A DNA stretch of 64,000 nucleotides from Areca catechu. Its lineage: Eukaryota; Streptophyta; Magnoliopsida; Arecales; Arecaceae. The stretch's first letter is position 1, and each line of letters starts with the position of its first letter. The stretch spans positions 64,620,088 to 64,684,087 of the forward strand of contig CM038040.1 of the NCBI GenBank assembly GCA_021397845.1, given 5' to 3'. Made by a program: the position numbers and the translations under genes. Under the pieces are notes generated by a model, which worked only from the letters and a program-made list of their open reading frames with translations, did no database searches and had not been told where the DNA came from. Shown here in pieces: positions 48,112-59,988 of this stretch.

Positions 48112-49512
48112 ATGGCGAGAAGAAAGACTTAGGTCGCTTCCACGAGTCGAAGTCGTGTTCCATCCCAAGGGGGTGTGCCCCCAGGAGAGAACGACGTTCC
48201 ACCTCCTACAGTTATCATGGGATTGCAGCAATTTGAAGCCCTTGTGAACCAGTCACCAACCTTACAGCCATAGTTCAAGATTTTCAGAACAGAGCTTTTC
48301 CGGTGGGAAATCCACCGGTCGCCTCCAAACATAGCTCTCGGTCACGGAGAAAGAGAGCCCCTCGAAAGGAATCAACGCATCTCTCCCCTCACTCTCGACC
48401 TTCTCCTGAAGGCCAGAGTTCGAGGTTACATAGGCTCGCAAACTCCTCGCAGAAAGGGAAAAGGCCTAGGCAAACTCCCTCATCGTCCTCCGAAGACTCT
48501 ACTCCCGTAAAGAAAAGGCCGAAGTAGGCCCTCCTTGATTATGATAGAAAGTTCAAAGCCATCGAGTCAAAGATGGCAAGGATGCGGGAGAAAAGGGGCC
48601 ACGATGACTTGGCGGCATGTAATTTGCACCCGCCCTTTACTGACCATATCATAACTGAAGTCATTCCTCGGCATTTCAAGGTTCCCCAGATGGAACCCTA
48701 TGACGACACCTCCGATCCCTTCGACTACTTAGGCAGTTTCAAGGCCCATATGATGATCCAAGGAGCTTCGGACGCGATGTACTGCCTCGCATTCTCGGCC
48801 ACTTTGAAGAAAGCTGCTTGGATGTGGTATTCAAGCCTACGCCTAGGTACCATCGACTCTTTTTCCGAGTTAGAGAAATTATTTGTCTTGCATTTCAAGA
48901 CTTGCCGCAAGACCTCCCGAAATACGAACACACTGTTCCTCCTTCATCAAAACGAAGGAGAAAGCCTGCGAGACTACATCTCCAGGTTTAATGCGGCCAC
49001 CCTTGAGATCCCCGATCTCAACGAGCATGTGGCCATGTCTGCACTGAAGAAGGGACTTCGCACATCCAGGCTCACCTTTTCTTTGGATAAGAAGTTTCCC
49101 AAAAGCTACGCTGAGCTCCTGTCAATGGCTTAAAAATATGACGATGCTGAAAAGCAGGAGGCCAACCGATGACTGACCGAAGGGAAGCCCCTTTCAAAAA
49201 AGAAGAACAACAGGGGACAGGGTCCCCCGATCTCCAATAATATAAAATATACCGATCGCCGAAGAAGTCCTCCCAAGCCTAGAGCATCGAGAGGAAGATT
49301 TGACTCCTACACCCCCCCTCAACCTCCCTCGAGAAAAGATCCTCATGGAGATAGAGAAAGAAAACTATCTCCAACAGCCCCGTCCCATGAATGCCTCCTC
49401 TACCATAAGGAATAAGAACAAATACTATTGATTCCACCAGAACCATGGCCACAATACTGAAGAATGCATCCAACTGAGGGATGCGATTGAGGATTTCATC
49501 AAAAGAGGGTAT
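48112..49512 (+). pseudogene. G3 gag pseudogene
   Basis: The likely start is 48112 (MARRKT, then a stop). The early part has a GLQQFEALVNQ coiled segment, then a frameshift into a basic Ser/Arg-rich linker (48303-48525). The open retrotransposon-gag domain at 48573-49133 contains MEPYDDTSDPFDYLGSFKAH, AWMWYSSLRLGTIDSFSELE and YISRFNAATLEIPDL. The tail near 49430 is FHQNHGHNTEECIQLRDAIE, the His/Cys motif of this clade, followed by IKRGYL. Gag would build the particle. At least two stops and one frameshift. Confidence 0.88.
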
Positions 49513-50878
49513 TTGAGGTGGTACATTGATCGTCAAGGACCTCGATTAAAAGCTACTATCCCCCAGCCACCTCCTGAAGAGGCCAAACTGCCAAATAAAA
49601 GGCCTATCGATGGAGGTGTGGGGATGATACACCGGCCTATCGATTGGAGGAGAGACGAAAATGATGTCCCAAAGCGACTCAAGGACAACAACGTTATTCT
49701 CTTCTCCGATGATGACCTTGCAGGAGTCCGGCTCCCGCATGATGATCCCCTTGTAATCTCGGCTGTTGTGGCCAACTATGATGTACAACGAATCCTTGTT
49801 GATAATGAAAGTTCGACCATGTCTTGATCTACGATGCATTCTCTAAAATGTGTTTGCCTAGACATCAACTACGGAGATCCCCCATACCACTCACTGGCTT
49901 CGGTGGTAATCAAGTTCATGCTGAAGGAGAAATAGTGTTGCCTGTGACCCTTGGCACTGAACCTCGACAAAAAACACTACCGATCAACTTCAAGGTAGTC
50001 CAGACCTCCTCGGCTTACAATATCATTTTGGGGCGGCCCGCCTTGAACAAGTTTCGAACCATGATCTCCTCTCAATAGCTCCTGGTACGCTTCCCCACCA
50101 GGAATGGTGTCGGAGAAGTTGGAGGAGATCAGAGGGCAGCACAGCAGTGTTTGATGATCCAGGACAAGCACTTCAATGATTCTGCAACTCTAGATCAGCT
50201 GGATCCAAAAGATACAACTACAGACTTTGGTGAACCCATGGAAAGAACTGTCCTGGTACCTTTGACAAAGGAAGACCCCACCATAGTTGTGCAGATCAGG
50301 AGTATGCTTGATAAGGAAACTAGAACAGAGCTGATCCGATTCCTCAAAGACAATACCGATGTCTTCGCCTGGTCAGCTACAGATATGCCAGGAATTCCTG
50401 TCGAAGTAATCACTCATCGGCTGGAAGTTACCCCCGGGTATAAACCAGTCCGGCAGAAGAAAAGAAGCTTTGCTCCTGAAAGATAAAAAGCCGTGGATGA
50501 GGAAGTGAGCAAACTCCTTAAAGCAGGGTTCATCCGAGAGGCCCACTACCCCGAATGGTTGGCCAATATGGTAATGGTGAAGAAAGCTAATGGCAAGTGA
50601 AGGATCTGCATCGATTACACAGACCTCAACAAGGCTTGCCCAAAAGATAGCTTCCCTCTCCCAAAGATTGATCAGCTGGTCGACGCCACTGCCAGCCACC
50701 AATTAAGCTTCATGGATGCTTTTTCTGGCTATAATCAGATCAGGATAGATCCCCAAGATGAGGAGAAGATAGCCTTTGTCACCGACAAAGGTCTGTACTG
50801 CTACAAGATGATGCCATTCGATCTCAAGAACACCAAAGTGCCAACATTCAAAGGCAACTTGCAACTCACTTGACTCAA
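49513..50878 (+). pseudogene. G3 protease and truncated reverse transcriptase
   Basis: Protease: HDDPLVISAVVANYDVQRIL, then VDNESS (usual DNGSS with Gly changed to Glu) near 49800, a frameshift, then NIILGRPALNKFR near 50030, the conserved second protease motif. RT: HRLEVTPGYKPVRQKKRSFA near 50420, stop, LLKAGFIREAHYPEWLANMV, stop at 50598, DYTDLNKACPKDSFPLPKID and SFMDAFSGYNQIRIDPQDEE with the first catalytic Asp, then LYCYKMMPFDLKN. It ends near 50865; the catalytic YxDD palm, connection, RNase H and the integrase zinc finger are deleted. The next bases already encode the integrase core. Confidence 0.88.
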
Positions 50879-50972
50879 CTGACGTCTCCTTGGCCTTTTG
50901 CCCAATGGGGAATGGATATTCTTGGCCCATTCCCGCCGGCCTCTAGACAAAGGAAGTTCCTCCTTGTGGCCA

Positions 50973-52447
50973 TGTTGCCTAGAAATGGATCCCAAGAGGG
51001 GGGGTGAATTGGATCTTTTGAAAATTTAAAACAATAATGAGAGGGACTAGTGGTACTAGTGAAAAATGATAAATTCAATGCAAGAGATTTAAAGCAGCAG
51101 CAATAATCAAAGAGCAAGAGAGGAAGAGAGCAATCACACATAAACATAAGGTTTATAGTGGTTCGGTGCAAACCTAGCACCTACATCCACTCTCCAAGCC
51201 ACCCTTAGAAATTTCACCATAATCCAAACAAGATTACAACTGACTTGTTTTTCACAAGGCTCACAAGTCAAAATCTAAGTTGGTTTTATCACTTAGGCTT
51301 ACCAACAAACCTTAACACTTGTTTTGTCTTCGGGCTCATAAGTTAACCCTAGTTGGTTTTATCCCTTTGGCTCACTAACAAACCACAATAACCTTATTTC
51401 AAGACACCCTTGAAAGCAAGGTCAAATCATAATGTAAAAACAGATATACAATTTTAAAACTAAAACAAACTCTCTTCAACAGTAGAATGGAATCTTTGAA
51501 GCTCAAGTTAATGCTTTGTCTTGACTCTTCCTTGGGATATCCTTCAAAGTGCCTCTTTTGGAATGAAGTAAGGATGAGCTTGTAGGCTTTTTAAGGAATC
51601 AAACTATAAAAGGCTTTTGACGTGAAGTATTTGAGAGAATATAGACTTTTTGGCTTTTGAATAAACTTGAATACACTTCAATGCACTTTCTTTTTTTTAG
51701 AATGAGGTTGGTGGAGGTTAAATACACCAAGAACCTTCCAAAAAATGGTTTGTGACCGTTGGAACCTTGAAAATAGCCGTTTGGAGCTTGAAAAGCAAGT
51801 TCTGCAAGTCAGAAAAATAGATCCGTTAGAGCTGTAAGGCTGTCAGGTGTCGACACTTGGCTGTCAGGTGTCGACACTTGGCTGTCAGGTGTCGACACTT
51901 GATCTCTAGGTGTCGACACTTGAACTTTCAAGTGTCGACACTTGATGCGCAGGTGTCGACACTTGACACAAAAATTCTCAAAAGATAAAGTTCTATATTT
52001 TCAAAATTCTCAGGCCTTGAGTCGACACTTGGAAACCTAAGTGTCGACACTTGGTGTCGACACTTGGTTCTGGGTGTTGACACTTGGCGTGCCAAGGATT
52101 TTTGTTCGTGCCAAATGCTGAAGTGTCGACACTTGACTTTCCAGGTATCGACACTTGAGACTGAAATGCTCAGATTCAAGTGAAAATAACCTCAAAAATA
52201 TAAATATAGATTTTGAAACTTAAATGAATCATAAACACATAATAGTTAATCATGTAGATGTTCTTTTTTCATGAAGAGGATGTCCAGATTTGTGAGAAAT
52301 GCTCCATGCCATGACGTGCCATGAAATATAAGTTTTTGAGATTTTGAGGTGCTTTCTTCTTGAAAACTCATAACTTGAAATACACATTAGTATACAATAT
52401 GTACTCAATGTTTTGTTATTCATCAAAATCACTGGATGGAGCCAACA
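50973..52447 (-). repeat. G4 3' LTR
   Basis: On minus TGTTGGCTCCATCC ... CATTTCTAGGCAACA. A cluster of about a dozen AGTGTCGACACTT-type palindromes lies at 51846-52158. It differs from the right LTR by numerous substitutions. Confidence 0.92.
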
Positions 52448-53040
52448 ATCTCTCCCTTTTTGATGATGACAAAACCTTGAGTAAAATAGCATTATATTTC
52501 AAACTTTAACTATTATAATTCATGAATATGAATTTAAGTCCATATGAGAGGCAAAAACTTCATAGTTAGGAAGAATCAATCTCCCCCTTAATTAGATATT
52601 TCTCATTAAAGTAAAAGTTAAAGATTCTCACAAGGTGAAACCATAATAATTTATGCATCTATACAATCAATACTATTTTTCCTCCTTTTTGTCAATCATT
52701 AGAAAGGGGAATAACCTCCCCCTCACAATGAGCATGGAGACAAAAAGATGGTAGAGAATTAAATAAGATAGGTATCAGAACCAAAAAGATCAAAGAGAAT
52801 CAGAGCTGAAGAAGGTAAATTTAACCACTCAAACACAAATAATAAGCACCAAACTGAAATATATAATAGATAAGAGAAGTTTTCAGTACAAAAATTTACT
52901 GAGTCATCAGCAAGAACTAAAACATACAGATAGCATCAGTTTCATACAAATATCAGAAACATATAATATACATATGTGATATAAATATGAACTATAAAAG
53001 ACATACAACAGACATCTGTAAGGCTAATCCTCATCAGATG
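52448..53040 (-). other. G4 3' non-coding region and polypurine tract
   Basis: On minus AAAAAGGGAGAGAT abuts the 3' LTR (52448-52461). The region is AT-rich and has no gene. TCTGATAC-type phrases (for example at 52771-52780 and 52961) echo those of copia-1. Confidence 0.7.
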
Positions 53041-54608
53041 GAATCTCAACACTAAATGGGGCACTGATCCTAGATCTAGTGGCTAAGGCCCTAGGAGGTA
53101 CTAAAGCTCGACGACTCCTAGTGCGGCTAGAAGGATCAAAGGCGGGTACAACCCTAGATGATCTAGTGGAAGGGGGGAGAGAAGATCAGCTGGTGTAACA
53201 AAGTCCGGTGTGGAATCAACCAAGTCAGTAGGAGCAGCTGGGGTAGTGGGAGGATCGCGACTGACCACCTCAAAACCATCTGCATTGCCATCACTGTCAC
53301 TACCACTGCCCACAATCTCTGTAGCTCTGTCCTCATCCATATCTGCCCGATCACCACCCTCAACTGTATCAGCATGGTCGCTCTGGTGATCGTCACCATC
53401 ATCATCATCATCATCATCAGAAGATACAACTGCAGGGGCTGCAGGAGGTATAAGGGATCTCAACAGATTCTCAATATGAGAGAATCCCTCCTCCATAGAC
53501 CTACGGATCTCAGCATGCTCTGAGGTAATATGTGCTCGAAGAATCTCAACCTCACTGCGTAGCTGAGTCAACTCACCCCTGATCTCAATGAACTACTCTC
53601 TAGCGTGCTCCTCAAAGGATAGTCCAGTAGTAGGTGGCGGAGGAGCTGAAGTATCAGGAGTCGAATGCTCTGCCTGTGTCGATGGGATATCAACGGGAGG
53701 AAAAACTGCTGGCTCAGATGGTCCTGCCTCTGCCTCTCGAAGCTCATCCTCCTCATCTAGCTCTTGGCCAGACTCTCTGCGTACCCATCGACCTGCGACT
53801 AGTCTATATCCCATACGGTGCAAAGACCTCTCATCATATACATCTGTGTGTAGTATCTCCTTGGAGATCTCCCCCTCCAGTGATACTCCATAAGCTCTAA
53901 ATAATATAGTCAGTGCCATGCCGTAAGGTAAACAGTGACAGTGCTGAGTCGCAGCATCATGCATCTGAACTAGCATCAAGGATGGAAGGTCGATCTGACT
54001 CCTCTCTATCAGACTCGTCATCACCATCAACTCTCTCTCAGTGATGAAGTCTAATCTCCCAGTCTTCGGCAGAAGTATACGTGCCGTGATGTGGTGCAAT
54101 AGGCGAATCTCCAGAGATAACTGGTTCGCGGTAACTATGGATATACCATGAACATCCTCTCGCTTGAGGATACACCTAAAAGCAGCCTCTCTGTCATCCA
54201 TCGAAAAAACACATATTCCCCTATGGGGGATCTTCCATACTCTGCTCAATAGCTCTGCCGTAGGTGAAATCTGAATACCTCTCACTGTCATAGTCCAAAG
54301 AAGTCGTCGACAATCCAACGCAACATAGAACTCTCTCACTAGATGAGGATAGTACCTCTCCTGCATAGTACAGAATGGTACTAAACCTACATCAGTGAGC
54401 ACCTGTCGTAAGCTGAAATGGTGCCTATCAAAACACTCCAGGTCGACTCTCCTCCCAGAGGCTACTAACTTCCCTGCCATCCTCTCTGCAGGGGGGAACT
54501 CGGTGTGGCAGAACTGCTAGCCTGTGCAGGGTCAAACCTGGCCTTCAATCTCCTCTCTACACCACGACTAGGTCTCTCCCTAACTGCAAGTCTCTTCCTG
54601 GGACCCAT
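53041..54608 (-). pseudogene. G4 third ORF (env-position plant transposon protein)
   Basis: The start is ATGGGTCCCAGGAAG at 54608. After one frameshift near 54480, 295 codons stay open (54480-53593): LECFDRHHFSLRQVLTDVGL, YYPHLVREFYVALDC, GICVFSMDDREAAFRCILKR, LMVMTSLIERSQIDLPSLML, CHCLPYGMALTILFRAYGVS. A single TAG at 53593 separates this from an in-frame coiled coil (53571-53440, TQLRSEVEILRAHITSEHAE). A poly-Asp run encoded by a GAT microsatellite follows, then an acidic and Pro-rich tail. The domain matches what is annotated in plants as a putative transposon protein of unknown function. I see no signal peptide, and the only hydrophobic patch is at the extreme C-terminus. Confidence 0.78.
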
Positions 54609-54892
54609 TACAGCAAGCTGAATAGGAAAGAAGGAAGATAGGTTCAATCAGACTTAGAACTATAGGACTGGCTACAGGCTGAGGTAAGGAGAGTTTCATT
54701 TCTTAAAATGTGTTCAGACAGGTTTTGAAAACTAGGATTAAAATAATTTGGGTTGTAAAGTACCCCCAAAAAAAAAATTTGGATGTCTGTCAATCAGTTT
54801 GAAAGTGTGATTCTTACAACCTATGACAATACCCCGTACAGATAATTATAGAAAATATTTTTGGTACATGATGTCTTATGAAATATTTCACA

Positions 54893-54975
54893 AGTGTCAA
54901 CACTTAGTATTTGTCAAGTGTCGACACTTGGTCAGGTGTCGACACTTGACAAAATCCAAGTGTCGACACTTGGCC
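54893..54975 (-). repeat. Palindrome cluster between pol and ORF3 of G4
   Basis: Four copies of AAGTGTCGACACTT (one with a mismatch) in about 80 bp, between the RNase H end and ORF3. Same relative position as in copia-1 (9100-9175). Confidence 0.85.
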
Positions 54976-55074
54976 AAGAAAATTCCAAAAAAAATCGAAA
55001 AAGTTTTCAAAAAATCTAAGAAAATATTTAAAAGCTTTTGGGACTCAAAGCAAGTATTTTTTGAGTAAAATGCC

Positions 55075-58000
55075 TTAGGTAAGATGAAGTTTGTGAGACT
55101 TCCAGGAGAATGGGTCAATGACACCTATCTCACTTCTAATCAAACAGAACCTTTCTTCACTCAATGGTTTGGTAAACACATTAGCTAATTGATCATCCGT
55201 ACACACAAGTTCAAGAATAACATTAGAGTTTTGTACATGATCTCTTATGAAATGATGTCTTATTTCAATGTGTTTACTTCTTGAATGTTGCACAGGATTC
55301 TTAGTTAGATTGATTGCACTAGTATTGTCACATCTTATGAGTGTCTTAGTTAGTTTAATGCCAAAATCTTCGAGTTATTATTTGATCCAAAGGATATGAG
55401 CACAACAGCTTCCAGCTGCTATATATTCAGCTTCCGCCATAGATAGAGCAACTAAATTCTGTTTTCTGCTACTCCAAGAGATCAAATTTACTCCAAGAAA
55501 CTGATAGGTTCCACTAGTACTTTTACGATCAAGTTTACACCCAGCAAAGTCAACATCAGAATAAGCAATCAATTCAAATGAAGAATCTTTAGAGTACCAT
55601 AAACTAATTTCAATTGTGCCTGATACATATCTAAGTATGCGTTTAACAGCCAAAAGATGAGACTCCTTAGGATTAGACTGATATCTAGCATACCTACAAA
55701 CACTAAACATGATATCTGGCCTACTGGTAGTAAGATATAGCAATGAACCAATCATGCCACGATATAATTTTTGGTTAATGGATTTACCTGATTCATCCTT
55801 GTCAAGTTTATAAGTAGAGCTCATAAGGGTACCTAAAGGCTTGGTGTTCTCCATCCCAAACTTCTTGAATATTTTTTTTGTGTACTTTGCTTGGTTGATC
55901 AAGATCCCCTCTTTGGTTTGCTTTATTTGGAGTCCGAGGAAGAAATTTAGTTCTCCCATCATGCTCATCTCGAACTCACCCTGCATTAGCTTTGCAAATT
56001 CTTGACAAAGAGATTCATTAGTAGCACCAAATATAATATCATCTACATATATTTGTACTACTAAAAGATCATCATTATTTTTCGTCAAAAACAAGGTTTT
56101 GTCTACATTACCTCTAGCAAAATCATTTTTGAGTAAAAAATAACTTAAACGATTATACCAAGATCCAGGAACTTCTTTCAAACCATACAAAGCTTTATAA
56201 AGTTTGTAAACATGATTTGAAAATTTAGAGTTTTCAAAATCAGGAGGTTGTTCAACATAAACTTCTTCTTCAATAAGACCATTTAAAAAGGCACTTTTAA
56301 CATCCATTTGAAATAATTTAAAATTCATAAAGCAAGCAAAAGCCAACAATAGCCTAATTGTCTCAAGTCTAGCCACAGGAGTAAAGGTTTCATCAAAATC
56401 TATCCCTTCCTCCTGATTGTATCCTTTGGCAACTAGTCTAGCCTTATTTCTAGTAACAACACCATTTTCATCAAGTTTATTTCGAAAAACCCATTTTGTG
56501 CCAATAATTGAAGTATTTGAAGGCCTATCTACTAATATCCAAATATTGTTTCTTTTGAATTAGTTAAGTTCATCTTGCATAGCATTTATCCAATTACTAT
56601 CATATTCAGCTTCCTTAATAGTTTTAGGCTCAATTTGAGAAACAAAAGCTAAATAATCACAGATATTTCTAAGGGATGATCGAGTACTTACACCTTTAGA
56701 TGGATCACCAATAATTAGTTCTTTTGGGTGTCCATGAGCATACCTCCATTCTTTTGGTAGTGGATCAACTGTAGATGTGTTTTCATCACCTTGTGCTTGA
56801 TCTCCTTCAGTGTTTTGATCATCTTCTTGTTCATTGGTAGGCTCTTCGTTGTTGTTTATACTTTCAGTTTTCTTGGTACCTGTTTCATCAAAAAGCATAT
56901 CTTTTTTTCTCGAAGATTTTTGGTCAGATTTATCAAATACCACATGTATGGATTCTTCAACAATAAGTGTTCTTCTATTGAAGACCCTGTATGCCTTACT
57001 AGATGTGGAGTAGCCTAGAAAGACTCCCTCATCTGATTTGGCATCAAATTTGCTCGAATTATCCTTACCATTATTTAAAATGAAAAAACAGCATCCAAAA
57101 ATATGAAAATAACGAATTGAGGGTTTTCTACCCTTCCAAAGCTCATAAGGTGTTTTCTTTAAAATCGGTCGGATCAAAACTCGATTTAAAATATAACATG
57201 CAGTATTTATGGCTTCCACCCAAAAATATCTAGGTAAATCATTTTCACAAAGCATGGTGCGTGTCATTTCTTCAAGAGTTCTATTTTTCCTTTCTACCAC
57301 CCTATTTTGTTTAGGTGTCCTAGGTACAGAAAAATTGTGATGAATACCATTTTCAATACAGAATTTATCAAAATTGGCATTTTCAAATTCGATTCCATGA
57401 TCACTTCTCAAAGATACGATTTAAATACCTTTTTTATTTGAAACTCGTTTATGAAACCTAATGAATTCAGAAAAAGTTTCATCTTTATGTACTAAAAACA
57501 TGACCCATGTAAATCGTGAGAAATCATCTACAATAACTAGACCGTACTTATTACCTCCCAAACTAGATGTTCTAGTTGGCCCAAGAGGTCCATGTGAAGC
57601 AACTCTAAGGATCTAGATGTAGAGATTACTCCTTTTGGTTTGAAAGAGGATTTGGTTTGTTTTCCAAGTTGACATGCACTGCAAATCTTGTCTTTTTCAA
57701 AACTGAGTTTAGGCAAATCCTTTATCAAATTCTTTTTGCTAAGTTTTGAAATCAAATGCATAATAGCATGTCCTAGTCTACAATACCAAAGCTAACTAGT
57801 TTCATTGATCTTGGCTTCCATTGCCACTAGGCATTGACCATTTTGAATCGGAAGATCATCAAGATCAACCATATAAATATTGTCATGCCTATGACTAATG
57901 AACTTGATGCCATTATCATCTAAACTATAAACAATGCACATAGAAGATTCAAAAATAACTTTAAAATCCTTGTCACAAAACTGACTAATACTAAACAAGT

Positions 58001-58245
58001 TATGTTTCAAATCATCAATATATAAAACATTATCAATGTAAGAAGAGGGGGTGATATGGACTTTATCAATACCAATAATTTTGCCCTTTCCATTATCACC
58101 AAAAGTCACATTGTTACCATTTTGATATTCGAGCGATGAGAACTGCTCCACATCTCCTGTCATATGCATTGAGCAATCGCTATCAAGATACCACATTCTT
58201 TTCTTGTTGGTTGCAAGGCATACCTGCAATAAAGATCAAGTTGAG
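55075..58245 (-). pseudogene. G4 pol pseudogene (PR-IN-RT-RH)
   Basis: Protease near 58190-58150: MWYLDSDCSMHMTGD, the DSG active site changed to DSD. Integrase: zinc-finger CSACQLGK intact near 57680. The core has HMDLLG near 57600, RSDHGIEF at 57408, and VVERKNRTLEEM carrying the Glu, but frames break near 57545 and 57420. RT: DVKSAFLNG, YVDD at 56049-56038, FFLGLQIKQTKEG, open over 332 codons (56376-55378). RNase H keeps its acidic residues: SDVDFAGCKLDRKSTSGTYQ, MAEAEYIAAGS, RCDNTSAINL and TDDQLANVFTKPL; it ends at 55075. A stop lies at about 55377. The whole would reverse-transcribe and integrate the element. Confidence 0.92.
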
Positions 58246-59935
58246 ACTTTAGATACCCAAGTCATCTTGGGTCCTTTTAGGTTAGTGGCATTGGTTCCTT
58301 TTGGAACCCAAACTTTCTTAATATTACTCAATCTTCTTTTGTTGCACATATAAGATTTATGCCCTTTAGTACCACATGCATAACAAGTAATGGATGAAGA
58401 TGCAGGCACAAAGAAATTTTTGAAAAGTTTTTGTTTCTTATGAGTTCTAAACCCTAAACCTGCTCTATCAAAAATAGCTCTTTAATTGTTCAAAAGCAAA
58501 TTTAATTTTTCAGAACTATAAGTAAATTTATCTGCAAAAGGTTTTAATTTTTCAATTTCTTCCTTATATCTTTTATTTTCATCCAAAATTTCTTTGCTTT
58601 GTTTTGAATGATTTTTATTTGAAACTGAAGAACTTTTCTTTTTCAAAACTTCTTTTTCCTTTTCAAGAACTGAAATCTTATCATTTAATTTTCTATTTTG
58701 AAGAAGAAGGAATTCATTTTTATTTGAAAGCTTATCATTTGTTTTGGCTAAATCCAAATTTTGTTTTTTCAAATCTTTATGTTTTGACTTTAGTTTTTGA
58801 AATTCTATGACTAATTCATCAAAAACTTCATGAAGTTCATCAAATGTAAATTCATTTTTGGTTTCAGAATATACCTCATCATGATCTGCCATCAGACAGA
58901 AGTTAGCCACCTCCTGCTATTCTTCCTCAAAACTGGAGTCCTCACTGTCACTCTAGGTTGCCATCATGGCTTTCTTTCTTAACTTTCTTCTGCTTTTCTT
59001 GAGCAAGGGGCAGTCCACCTTAAAATGACAGGGTTTCTTGCATTCAAAACAAGTGGGCTACTCCTTCTCCTTCTCCTTGTCTTTCTCTTTACTTGGCTCA
59101 CCTTTCGGAGGTTTCTTCTTGAAGTTGAATATTTTCTTCCTCATAAACCTTCTAAATTTTCTTGCCATTAGAGTCATCTCATCTTCTTCATCATCTTCTT
59201 CGAAGTCATCGCTTGATTCTTCTCTAGTAGTAGATTTGAAAGCGATCACTTTCTTCTTTTTGTCGACTTCCACATTCTTTTGCTTGAGGGAGAGCTCATA
59301 GGTCATCAGTGAGCCCAACAATTATTCAAGTGGAAGAGTGTTGACATCCTTGGCTTCTTCAATAGCCGTTACCCTTGCATCCCAAGAAGCCGGTAGAAAC
59401 CTGAGAAGTTTGTTTACAAGTTCACCATTAGAAATAATTTTTCCTAGGCTTCTCATGCTATTCACAATATTTGTGAACCTAGTATACATCTCACTAATAG
59501 ACTCAGTAGGTTCCATTTTAAACATTTCATACATATGAATAAGCATGTTAACCTTGGTTGTTTTCACTTGGTGTGTACCCTAATGGGTAACCTCAAGTGT
59601 ATCCCAAATCTCCTTGGGGAGAGACAATTAGATATTCAATTAAATTCACTTGGATCAAGAGAGCAAAATAACAAGTTCATAGCCTTAGCATTAAGCTCTA
59701 TTTGCTTAATGTCATTCTTATCCCAATCATCTTCCATCTTTGGAGTGAGAATGCCATTAACCAACATAGTAGGCTGATGAGGACCTTTTACAATTGTCCT
59801 CCATAAATTATAATCAATAGCTTGAATAAAAATGTGCATGCATGTTTTTCAATACATGTAATTTGTGCCATTGAAGAGTGGGGGATGATTTGAAGCTTGA
59901 ACTTCAACTACACCCATTCCTATTGGGGCTGCCAT
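58246..59935 (-). pseudogene. G4 gag pseudogene
   Basis: The start is ATG at 59935 (MAAPIGMGVVE), as in copia-1. A broken UBN2 gag domain follows: IQAIDYNLWRTIVKGPH, then TTKVNMLIHMYEMFKMEPTE, FTNIVNSMRSLGKIISNGEL. Next come the acidic/Lys linker and an intact zinc knuckle CFECKKPCHFKVDC near 59050-59010. A 142-codon coiled coil (58910-58482) is rich in Lys, Leu, Asn and Glu. A second intact knuckle CYACGTKGHKSYMC lies near 58395-58350. Two knuckles flanking a coiled coil suggest a long nucleocapsid. Stops lie near 59845, 59625 and 58482. Confidence 0.88.
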
Positions 59936-59974
59936 GATCTTTCACTCAAGATCCTTGGACCTACAAGTACTGAT

Positions 59975-59986
59975 GCTCTGATACCA
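59975..59986 (-). promoter_or_regulatory. G4 primer-binding site
   Basis: TGGTATCAGAGC on minus, two bases inside the 5' LTR; complementary to initiator Met tRNA. Confidence 0.92.
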
Positions 59987-59988
59987 CT

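Noticed and set aside
51846..52158. Direct repeats with spacers resembling a CRISPR array
   Set aside because: Spacing is irregular, the repeat is a 14-bp palindrome, it occurs in both LTRs of a retrotransposon, and the context is a plant genome.
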